From the NCBI GenBank assembly GCA_003223135.1, contig QHXX01000050.1, positions 35,969 to 92,011 on the forward strand: a stretch of DNA of 56,043 nt, read 5' to 3'. Within the stretch, counting starts at the first letter, position 1. The number at the start of each line of letters is the position of its first letter. Origin of the DNA: Acidobacteriota bacterium. Its GTDB lineage: Bacteria > Acidobacteriota > Polarisedimenticolia > Gp22-AA2. Both the position numbers and the translations under genes were made by a program. Shown here one piece after another: positions 1 to 6,852 of the stretch. Below the pieces are notes generated by a model. That model did no database searches and was not told the origin of the DNA. It saw only the letters and a list, made by a program, of their open reading frames with translations.

Positions 1-1068
1 GCCTCGAGCCTGCACGCGCGGGGTCTCGTTGCACGCGAGGCGGTCGACCGGGCCCGCGGATCGGTGGCGGCCCTTTTGGGGGTCCCTGCCGACGATGTCG
101 TGTTCACGTCCTCCGCCAGTGAATCGAACAACCTGGCCCTGAAGGGTATCGCCTTCGCTGCGGGGACAAGGCGGCGATCCGTCCTGGCCGCCGCCACCGA
201 GCACATTTCGATCCTGCACCCTCTGCGCACCCTGGAGCGGCAGGGATTCCGCGTCCGACTTCTGCCGGTGGACCGGCATGGCCTTCTCGATCCGGACGAC
301 TTGCGGCGGGCACTGACCGACGACACCCTCCTCGTGAGCGTGGCGCACGCCAGCGCGGAGATCGGCACGGTACAGCCTCTGGCCGAACTGTGTCACGTGG
401 CACAGGCGCGCGGTGTGCCGCTGCATTGCGACGCGACCCTGACCGCCGGCGCTCTCCCCTGGCCGCCCGGCCCGGTCGTCCCGGACCTGGTGACGCTGAC
501 CGCGCACCTACTTTACGGACCCCAGGGCATCGCCGCCCTCCGGGTCCGCTCCGGTCTCCGCCTGGCGTCTTTGATCGAAGGAGGGACCCAGGAAGCCGGG
601 CTTCGTGCGGGTACGGAGCCCGTCGCGGCCCTGGCGGGGTTCGGCGCGGCGGCACGGCTGGCCGTGACCAGGAGGACGCCGCGCTCGGAGCGTTCCATCT
701 CTCTCGCGGCCCGCCTGCGGCGTGGTGTCACCGGACGGATCGAGGGGCTGGTGCTCACGGGGCATCCCGAGCGGCGGAATCCGGGGCACCTGAGTCTGTG
801 TGTCCGGGGGGTGGACGCGGAAGCGTTGCTGCGCGACCTCGACGCGGAGGGGGTTGAAGCGGCCAGCGGCTCGGCCTGCACCACAGCGGTGCGAAAGCCG
901 TCCCACGTCCTCGAAGCCATCGGGCTGGACCCGGTGACGGCGCGGGGTGCGCTGACGTTCTCCTTCGGAGAAACGAACCGCGCCTCCGATCCCGACCGTG
1001 TGGCGGAAGCGCTCGCCCGGGTCGTCGAGAGGCTCCGGGCGCTCAGCCCGCTGTCTCGGGAGGCGTGA
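1..1068 (+). CDS. NifS/IscS-like class V aminotransferase homologue, 5' partial, PLP lysine absent
   Basis: The reading frame is open from base 1, and the first residues (SSLHARG) match the substrate loop of cysteine desulfurases, so about 25-35 N-terminal residues lie outside the window. Family landmarks follow in order: SASESNN (PLP phosphate region), TEH with the ring-stacking His, HCDA with the Asp that contacts the PLP nitrogen, GLRAGTEP, and the active-site Cys loop SGSACTT. Family members use PLP to take sulfur from cysteine for Fe-S clusters, thiolation or Moco. However, the SxHKxYGPKG motif reads TAHLLYGPQG: the Schiff-base lysine is Leu (codon cta), and the Gln usually found after the Asp motif is also Leu. 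The fold looks intact and there are no stops or frame jumps, so the gene seems maintained, but normal desulfurase activity is doubtful. It ends 3 bases before a convergent DUF1015 gene. Confidence 0.85.
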   Translation, partial: ASSLHARGLVAREAVDRARGSVAALLGVPADDVVFTSSASESNNLALKGIAFAAGTRRRSVLAAATEHISILHPLRTLERQGFRVRLLPVDRHGLLDPDDLRRALTDDTLLVSVAHASAEIGTVQPLAELCHVAQARGVPLHCDATLTAGALPWPPGPVVPDLVTLTAHLLYGPQGIAALRVRSGLRLASLIEGGTQEAGLRAGTEPVAALAGFGAAARLAVTRRTPRSERSISLAARLRRGVTGRIEGLVLTGHPERRNPGHLSLCVRGVDAEALLRDLDAEGVEAASGSACTTAVRKPSHVLEAIGLDPVTARGALTFSFGETNRASDPDRVAEALARVVERLRALSPLSREA

Positions 1069-1071
1069 GAA

Positions 1072-2352
1072 TCAGTCGAGGGGATCGAACACGAGGCCGG
1101 TCAGAACCTTCGGGAAGAAGTAGGTCGACTTCTGAGGCAACCGGAAGCCTCTCCGCGTCACCTCAATGACCTGCTCGATGCGCGTCGGGTTCATCTGGAT
1201 GCCGACCTGGGCCCTGCCGTCTTCGACGCGCCCGTACACCTCGCGCGCATCCTTGACGTAGTCCAGGTTGGACTGACGCGCCTGGGCCTCGGGCGTGATG
1301 CCGAGAACACCTTCCAGCACCAGACGGTGAAGCAGGATCACGTCCAAGCGCCGCAACGGCTCGGGGGTCTCCGCCAGTTCGGGACTCGCCAGCCCCTCCC
1401 CCTCTCTCCATTCCGCCAGCCAAAAGGCGCCCCCTGGAAGTGCAAGTCCAAAGACGCCCGGGCGGCCGGACTTCGAGGAGAGCACCCTCCCCAGCTCGTC
1501 GGTCGACGCCGCTCGAGTCAGGTGGAACTGAAGCGCCAGGCGCTCCAGGAAGCGCATCGGATTGAACCCACGGATCGAGCGGACCACACGGTGGATCGGA
1601 TAGATCGCGAGGCCCTGGTCCTCCAGGCTGCAGAAGAACGCCAGGACGTGTTCGGCGTCGTGCTGTCCCCGGGCACGACGCTCGTCGCGATACGCCAGGG
1701 CGGATTCGTAGCGATGATGCCCGTCGGCGATCAGCGCCCACTGCCGGCGAAGGCTGCGCGTCAGGAAGTCGATTCGTTCCCGGTCGCCGAGTCGCACGAC
1801 GCGGCTGAGCGTCCCCTCGTCGTCATGCGCCTGCTCCAGCGTCGGGCCGTCCATCGCGGCGCCCACCATGCGCGCCACCTCGCCGCCCGGATCGGGATGC
1901 AGGAGGAAGACCGCGCTGAGGTGGAGACGTGTGGCGGCGAGCAGCCGCGTGCGGTCATCGCGCGGCTCGTCGAGCGTGCGCTCATGAGGGATGACGGTGC
2001 CGGCTCCGAACGGCTCCAGCGTCAGGCGCGCGAAGAAGCCGCGGCGCGTGGTCTCGCCGCCGGACGGCCGGCGGTAGCGCTGCTCGCACAGATAGAACGC
2101 GGGCTCGGCGTCGCGGACCAGGATCCCGTCATGGGTCCAGCCTTGGACGCGTCGCGCCGCGGCCGCGTACGAATCGTCCCCGCCCGGCGAGCGCGGCAGG
2201 TCGACGTGCACGATGTTATTCTCGTGACGCGCCCCAAGCAGGGCTCGCTGCTGCTCCGATTGGACGTCGTAGGGTGGCGCCACCAGCTGGTCGAGGCTCG
2301 CGCGCAGCCGGGGCGCGTAGCTCAGAGCCCGGAAAGGGGCGATGGCGGGCAT
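1072..2352 (-). CDS. DUF1015 family protein
   Basis: A 426-residue protein whose start (MPAIAPFRALSY), APPYDV segment, central DGHHRYESALAYRDE block and C-terminal FPKV element are typical of the DUF1015 family, which is about 400-430 residues long. No catalytic function is established for the family. The His-rich DGHHR segment suggests a nucleotide or metal site, but that is inference. There is no signal peptide, so it is presumably cytosolic. The frame stays open upstream to 2745, but that extension is low-complexity and lies over the next gene; the ATG at 2352 fits the family N-terminus. It starts 11 bases after the stop of the secreted-protein gene at 2364-3056, so the two are probably co-transcribed. 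Confidence 0.85.
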   Translation of the reverse strand: MPAIAPFRALSYAPRLRASLDQLVAPPYDVQSEQQRALLGARHENNIVHVDLPRSPGGDDSYAAAARRVQGWTHDGILVRDAEPAFYLCEQRYRRPSGGETTRRGFFARLTLEPFGAGTVIPHERTLDEPRDDRTRLLAATRLHLSAVFLLHPDPGGEVARMVGAAMDGPTLEQAHDDEGTLSRVVRLGDRERIDFLTRSLRRQWALIADGHHRYESALAYRDERRARGQHDAEHVLAFFCSLEDQGLAIYPIHRVVRSIRGFNPMRFLERLALQFHLTRAASTDELGRVLSSKSGRPGVFGLALPGGAFWLAEWREGEGLASPELAETPEPLRRLDVILLHRLVLEGVLGITPEAQARQSNLDYVKDAREVYGRVEDGRAQVGIQMNPTRIEQVIEVTRRGFRLPQKSTYFFPKVLTGLVFDPLD

Positions 2353-2363
2353 CGGGGATTGAC

Positions 2364-3056
2364 TCAGAGGTGTTCGAGGCCCAAGCGGGCCTCGAGCTTG
2401 TGGATGAATTCCGACTCGATCACCCCGGTCGAGCGGCGATCGACAAGCACCCGCACCCGCTTGACGCGATCCACCCCCGTGACCAGGATGCGAGCGCGCA
2501 CTTTGAGTTCGGCCCCCTGCTTCGTCGGCGTCACGACGCACTCCAGCGAGACCTTTCCCGCCCTCACCTTGAGCAACTGGACGACGTGGTATTTCCCCCC
2601 GAGGAGCTGAGGCGGATCGGCGACCTGGAGCTGGTAGTCGTCCTGCTTGAAATCCACAAAGGAGGTCTTGACCGTCCGCGCCTCCTCCTTCAGCTCCTCG
2701 TGTGGATACCCCTCGGCCTCCAGGGATTCCAGGAGTCCCTTCCACAGCCTGGCCGGACGGACCTTGTAGATGCGCTCGATGTACGACGACTGCAGTTCGG
2801 GCGGGACCTGCCCTCCGGCGGATTCTTCGGGCGGCGCGCCGTCGTTTGCCTCACCCCCCTGCGGGGCCGGAGCGGTCGGTGGCGTCTCCCTGGGGACCGC
2901 CCCCTCCGAAGAGTCGCCCTCCGGCGGCTCCTGGCGGGCGACGGCCACGGACCACGCGCACAACACGGCGACCACGAGCGCCGTCAGCCGAAAACCTGGT
3001 CGACCTGGACGCGCGGGGACCATCATGCGATATCTCTTCCAGGCGTGTGTTGTCAT
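2364..3056 (-). CDS. Secreted or membrane-anchored hypothetical protein
   Basis: A 230-residue protein not assigned to a family. A basic N-terminus is followed by a hydrophobic segment (about residues 23-41) that fits a signal peptide or uncleaved anchor. Then comes a Pro/Glu/Gly-rich linker (about 42-85) and a compact C-terminal domain (about 90-230) of alternating beta and charged helical stretches. There is no lipobox Cys. An ATG 11-12 codons in is an alternative start. The domain architecture recalls small periplasmic lipoproteins of the BamC/YbaY type, but I see no motif that proves this. A TATACT hexamer lies just upstream on this strand, without a good -35 box. The DUF1015 gene follows 11 bases downstream. 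Confidence 0.6.
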   Translation of the reverse strand: MTTHAWKRYRMMVPARPGRPGFRLTALVVAVLCAWSVAVARQEPPEGDSSEGAVPRETPPTAPAPQGGEANDGAPPEESAGGQVPPELQSSYIERIYKVRPARLWKGLLESLEAEGYPHEELKEEARTVKTSFVDFKQDDYQLQVADPPQLLGGKYHVVQLLKVRAGKVSLECVVTPTKQGAELKVRARILVTGVDRVKRVRVLVDRRSTGVIESEFIHKLEARLGLEHL

Positions 3057-3174
3057 GGGGGCGAAAGTATATCACGCGGTTCGCGGGTCGGTCCGCCCTC
3101 CCGGCGTGGCTCGGCCGGGCCGGTGAGCCGCTTCCGACCCCGGGTTCTTTGCTTCGGAAGGGGCGAGGTCGGTG

Positions 3175-5751
3175 TCAGTTGCGGCGGGACGTTGCGGTGA
3201 GGGGATCGGCACCGCCGGCGATCGCGGTCATGGCGCTCGCCAGGTGTTCCAGCTTGAAGGGTTTGTCCACGCACGGGCAACCCGAGGTATCCAGGAAGTG
3301 ACGCGTGTCGGGGTGCAAGGTGTCTCCGGACGCGAAGATGACGCGACGCGCGAGGTCCGGCCACCGTCTTCGAACCTCGCGGAACAGCTGCTGTCCGTCC
3401 ATCTCGGGCATCTTGAGGTCGAGCAGAAGGATATCGTACGAGCGGCGCTCCAGCTTCTGCAGAGCCTCGCGGGCGCTGCCCGCCGTGTCGATGGTGTGCC
3501 GGCCATCACGCCCGAAGGCGTCAACGATCAAATCCAGGATGACCGCCTCGTCGTCCACCGCCAGGATGCGGAGCGAGCGGGGCTCGCCGTCCTCATGAGC
3601 GGACGCGGGGCCCCCGCCGGCCTCGGTGATGTGCGCGTCGGTGATCACGGGCAGCTCGATATTGATGCGGGTTCCCTCGCCGACACGGCTGTCGGCCCAG
3701 ATCCGGCCGCCATGATCCTTGATGATCCCGTAGGAGACGGACAGCCCCAAACCCGTTCCCTCCCCGACGGCCTTGGTGGTGAAGAAGGGATCGAAAATCT
3801 TGCCCAGGACGTCGGGGGCCATGCCGGGCCCGTCGTCGCTGACCTCGAGGCGGATCACGCCGTCCCTGGAGGACGTCGCGATCGTGAGCGTTCCGTGGCC
3901 TCTGTGGCCGGCGATGGCGTGCTGCGCGTTGTTGACGAGGTTCAGGAGGACCTGCTGCATCTGATTGAAATCCAGCATGGTCTTCGGGATGAGCGGATCG
4001 AGCTTCCTGATCACCTTGAGATTGTTGACACGCAACTGGTAGGCCTTCAGATCAATCGTCTTCTCGATGATGCCGTTCAGCCCCAGGTATCGTTTTTCGG
4101 AGGGATAGCGCCGCGCGAACGCCAGAAGGTTCTGGACGATCTTCTGGCAGCGCAGGGCCGACTCGAAAATCCGCTCCACGCTCTTGCGCTGACGCGCATC
4201 CATCTGGCCGCCCATGAGGAGCTGCGCGTATCCGAGCACCCCGGTCAGGGGATTGTTGAGCTCGTGGGCCACTCCGCTCACTAACTCGCCCATGGCCGAG
4301 AGTTTCTCCGACACCTGCAGCGATCGCCGCGCCGCCTTCAGATCGGTGATGTCCTTGATGATGCCGACCGTGCCGTACGGCGCTCCCGCCTCGTCCCGCA
4401 GGGGTGAGGCGGCCACCAGGACGTCGCGCGCGCTGCCGTCACGCGTGCGGATGGTCGTCTCCACGCCCTGCAGCGGCTGGGAATCCCCGAGGAGCTTCTG
4501 GATGCGTCCACGCGCCTCCGTCTCCGGGTAGAGATCGAGGCAGTTGGTCCCCAGGACTTCGCTCCGCCTCAGACCGAGCATGGTCTCCCCGCCTCGGCTG
4601 AATTCGGTGAAGCGCCCCTCCATGTCGGTCGTGTAGATGAGGTCGGGGAACTGGTCGAGGATCTTCTGCAGCTTCTCGGCGGCCTCCTTCCGGGAGCGCG
4701 CGTCGGTCCGCATCTGTTCATAGAGCAGGGCGTTCTTGATGGCATTGGCCGAGGCGTTCGCCACCACCTTGCACGCCATGATCTCGTCGGAACTGAAGCG
4801 GCGCTCGACCCGCGCCGCCCGCAGGAACAGCATGCCGAGCAGGGCATCCTGATAAAGGATCGGCAGGACCATGATCGAGTGGAACCCGAGCTTTTCCAGG
4901 GTCTTCTTGAGCGGCTCCATGAGCGGCTCGCGCGAGACGTCGTTGATCACCACCGTCTCCCGGGTCTCGATCGCCCGCCGCACCTCGGGATACTTGTCCA
5001 TGTCCAGGAGCAGACCGGAGATGTGCGGATCGTCGCTGCTGGCCAGCACCATGCACCGGCCGTCCTTCTCGTCCACGGTCAGGATGGAGCAGCGCCGTGC
5101 GTCGACCATGAGGGCGATGCGCTGTGCGATCAGGTACAGGACCTCCTTGATGTCCAGGGTCGAGGTTGTGACGGAGGTGATCTCGTGCAGGGTCTTGAGC
5201 TCGAGACGCTCCCGCTCGATCAGCCCGGCGCGCGCCTGATCGAGGCGTCCCTGGTGCACGAGGTGACCGTAGTAGAGCGCCGCTGTGTAGAGGAACGGGA
5301 TTCGCAGCAAGAGAGGAGTGAGGTCGACGTCTGTCCCGCCGTGAAAGCGCGTCATGTAAAGGTAGAACCCCGAGACCAGCGTGGCCCCCGCCATGATGCG
5401 CTTCAGGTCGGTCCCGAGAGCGGCCAGCATGAGGTTCAGGAAGAAGGCCAGCGCCAGGTCGCTCCCTTCCAGCCCGGCGCGGAACAGACCGAGAGAGACC
5501 AGAAAGGTGTCGGAGACGACGACCAGGTATTCCAGGCGCCGCGAGCGGAACAGGCGATCGGGCAGATAGGTCAGCGCGATGTTGCTCGCCGCGAAGGCCA
5601 GGATGAGGCCGACCTCGAAGGCCCCGGGCCGGACCCCGCCGGGAGGCGCCAGGATCAGGGCGGTGGCCAGGATGAGGATCCAGCGCAAGGCCAACCTCAG
5701 CGTCTTCACGTTGGCGCGTTCCAGCGGCTGGATCCACTTCCTTCGGGTCAA
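3175..5751 (-). CDS. Hybrid sensor histidine kinase (membrane region, GAF, PAS, HisKA, HATPase, receiver)
   Basis: An 858-residue hybrid kinase. Hydrophobic segments occupy about residues 20-165 (five or six membrane spans), with a GAF domain at about 190-345 and a PAS domain at about 362-480. The dimerisation domain carries phospho-acceptor His496 in VAHELNNP. The ATPase domain shows the N box (NLVNNAQ), DDGPGM, FDPFFTTK and GTGLGLS. A C-terminal receiver (about 727-850) has acidic residues in AVDDE, phospho-acceptor Asp778 in LLLDLKMP and the conserved Lys in VDKPF. It should sense a signal at the membrane or cytosolic face and relay phosphate to its own receiver; no partner regulator or output domain is adjacent. 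The start is a TTG preceded by GGGAGA; no upstream ATG fits. The promoter is at 5788-5815. Confidence 0.92.
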   Translation of the reverse strand: MTRRKWIQPLERANVKTLRLALRWILILATALILAPPGGVRPGAFEVGLILAFAASNIALTYLPDRLFRSRRLEYLVVVSDTFLVSLGLFRAGLEGSDLALAFFLNLMLAALGTDLKRIMAGATLVSGFYLYMTRFHGGTDVDLTPLLLRIPFLYTAALYYGHLVHQGRLDQARAGLIERERLELKTLHEITSVTTSTLDIKEVLYLIAQRIALMVDARRCSILTVDEKDGRCMVLASSDDPHISGLLLDMDKYPEVRRAIETRETVVINDVSREPLMEPLKKTLEKLGFHSIMVLPILYQDALLGMLFLRAARVERRFSSDEIMACKVVANASANAIKNALLYEQMRTDARSRKEAAEKLQKILDQFPDLIYTTDMEGRFTEFSRGGETMLGLRRSEVLGTNCLDLYPETEARGRIQKLLGDSQPLQGVETTIRTRDGSARDVLVAASPLRDEAGAPYGTVGIIKDITDLKAARRSLQVSEKLSAMGELVSGVAHELNNPLTGVLGYAQLLMGGQMDARQRKSVERIFESALRCQKIVQNLLAFARRYPSEKRYLGLNGIIEKTIDLKAYQLRVNNLKVIRKLDPLIPKTMLDFNQMQQVLLNLVNNAQHAIAGHRGHGTLTIATSSRDGVIRLEVSDDGPGMAPDVLGKIFDPFFTTKAVGEGTGLGLSVSYGIIKDHGGRIWADSRVGEGTRINIELPVITDAHITEAGGGPASAHEDGEPRSLRILAVDDEAVILDLIVDAFGRDGRHTIDTAGSAREALQKLERRSYDILLLDLKMPEMDGQQLFREVRRRWPDLARRVIFASGDTLHPDTRHFLDTSGCPCVDKPFKLEHLASAMTAIAGGADPLTATSRRN

Positions 5752-5787
5752 GGGATCTCCCCCTCCGGCAGTCTCCGACGGGGCGCA

Positions 5788-5815
5788 AATATAGTGCCCG
5801 GACGCCAGCGCGCAA
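5788..5815 (-). promoter_or_regulatory. Sigma70-type promoter for the histidine kinase gene
   Basis: On the minus strand TTGCGC (5815-5810) is separated by 16 bases from TATATT (5793-5788). The kinase start codon is at 5751, giving a leader of about 30 bases. It is back to back with the promoter of the DsbA-like gene. Confidence 0.6.
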
Positions 5816-5844
5816 GGTTCCGGAGTCTCAAACCCTTACGCTCC

Positions 5845-5872
5845 TTGACTTTTCATGATCGCCGCGTAAAAT
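5845..5872 (+). promoter_or_regulatory. Sigma70-type promoter, predicted leaderless transcript
   Basis: TTGACT (5845-5850), a 16-base spacer and TAAAAT (5867-5872). The ATG of the DsbA-like gene is at 5882, only 9 bases after the -10 box, so transcription should begin within about three bases of the start codon. There is no Shine-Dalgarno sequence, which fits leaderless initiation. Confidence 0.7.
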
Positions 5873-5881
5873 CAATCCGCC

Positions 5882-6838
5882 ATGCGTCTCCAAACAGCGA
5901 AGGCGACACCGACCCTGATCGTGGCCCTCCTCCTGATGCAACCGGTTTCTTTCGCCGGCACGCAAGCCCCCGTCACCGACCCGTCGAAGGTCAAAGAAAT
6001 CGACTGGACCGGGCTCTCGGAAGCCCAGAAGAAGGTGGCCCTCAAGGTGATGAACGGGAGCGACTGCAACTGCGGCTGCAAGATGACCGTCGCGGTGTGC
6101 CGCGAACGCGATTCATCCTGCCGCCGCAGCCTGATCTTCGCGCGAACCATCATCGACGCCCTCCGGGAAGGGAAGCCGGAGGCCGAGGTCGCGCGCGTCG
6201 TGAAGGCCAAGGCGGACACGTTCGTGGAGGTCAAGCTGCCGGAGGACTCCGGGGTCGCCTACAAGATCGACACCAGCCGCAACCCGTTGCGGGGCCCCAA
6301 GGAGGCGCCCGTGACCATCGTCGAGTTCTCGGATTTCCAATGTCCGTACTGCGCCGGGCTGCAGTCCACTCTCGACCAGGTCCTCAAGGCCTTCCCGAAG
6401 GAAGTCAACCTGGTCTACAAGCAGTTTCCTTTGAACATCCACCAGTACGCCCGGCAGGCGGCGGTCGCATCCATGGCGGCTCACCAGCAGGGGAAATTCT
6501 GGCAGCTCCACGACAGGATGTTTCAGAATTTCAGCGCCATCAACGAAGAGAACATCAAGAAGTGGGCCAAAGAGGTCGGGCTGAACATGGCGGAATTCGA
6601 GAAGGTCATGCAGGCGGGCGTTGTGGAGACGGCCGTGCAGAAGGACATCGCCGACGGCGCCGCCGCGCGGGTCCTGGGCACACCGACCCTGTTCATCAAC
6701 GGCAAGCGCGTGCAGGAGCGCTCCTTCGAGGCGTTCAAGAAGGCGATCCTCGAGGAGCTGGCGGCCGTGAAGGCCCCGGCGACGACCGCCCCCGCGAAGA
6801 AGGCGCCGACCACCGCCAAGCCATCCGGCCGCCAGTAG
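5882..6838 (+). CDS. Secreted DsbA-family thiol oxidoreductase with N-terminal Cys-rich domain
   Basis: A 318-residue exported protein. A signal peptide covers about residues 1-25. The thioredoxin-like DsbA domain begins near residue 140, with the redox motif CPYC at 154-157 and the cis-proline segment GTPTLFING near residue 270; an Ala/Lys/Pro-rich tail follows. Between the signal and this domain lies a segment (about 60-80) with four closely spaced Cys (DCNCGCKM...C...C) that resembles the Cys-containing region of CcmH-like cytochrome c maturation proteins. Family knowledge points to disulfide formation or isomerisation in the periplasm; the extra Cys cluster could bind metal or pass electrons. 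The ATG at 5882 is fixed by the promoter only 9 bases upstream. It is convergent with the TPR gene 15 bases away. Confidence 0.85.
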   Translation: MRLQTAKATPTLIVALLLMQPVSFAGTQAPVTDPSKVKEIDWTGLSEAQKKVALKVMNGSDCNCGCKMTVAVCRERDSSCRRSLIFARTIIDALREGKPEAEVARVVKAKADTFVEVKLPEDSGVAYKIDTSRNPLRGPKEAPVTIVEFSDFQCPYCAGLQSTLDQVLKAFPKEVNLVYKQFPLNIHQYARQAAVASMAAHQQGKFWQLHDRMFQNFSAINEENIKKWAKEVGLNMAEFEKVMQAGVVETAVQKDIADGAAARVLGTPTLFINGKRVQERSFEAFKKAILEELAAVKAPATTAPAKKAPTTAKPSGRQ

Positions 6839-6852
6839 TCACGGCCGGACTT

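Noticed and set aside
2353-2745. N-terminal extension of the DUF1015 protein
   Set aside because: Low-complexity Gly/Arg-rich sequence lying over the neighbouring secreted-protein gene; the family N-terminus begins at 2352.
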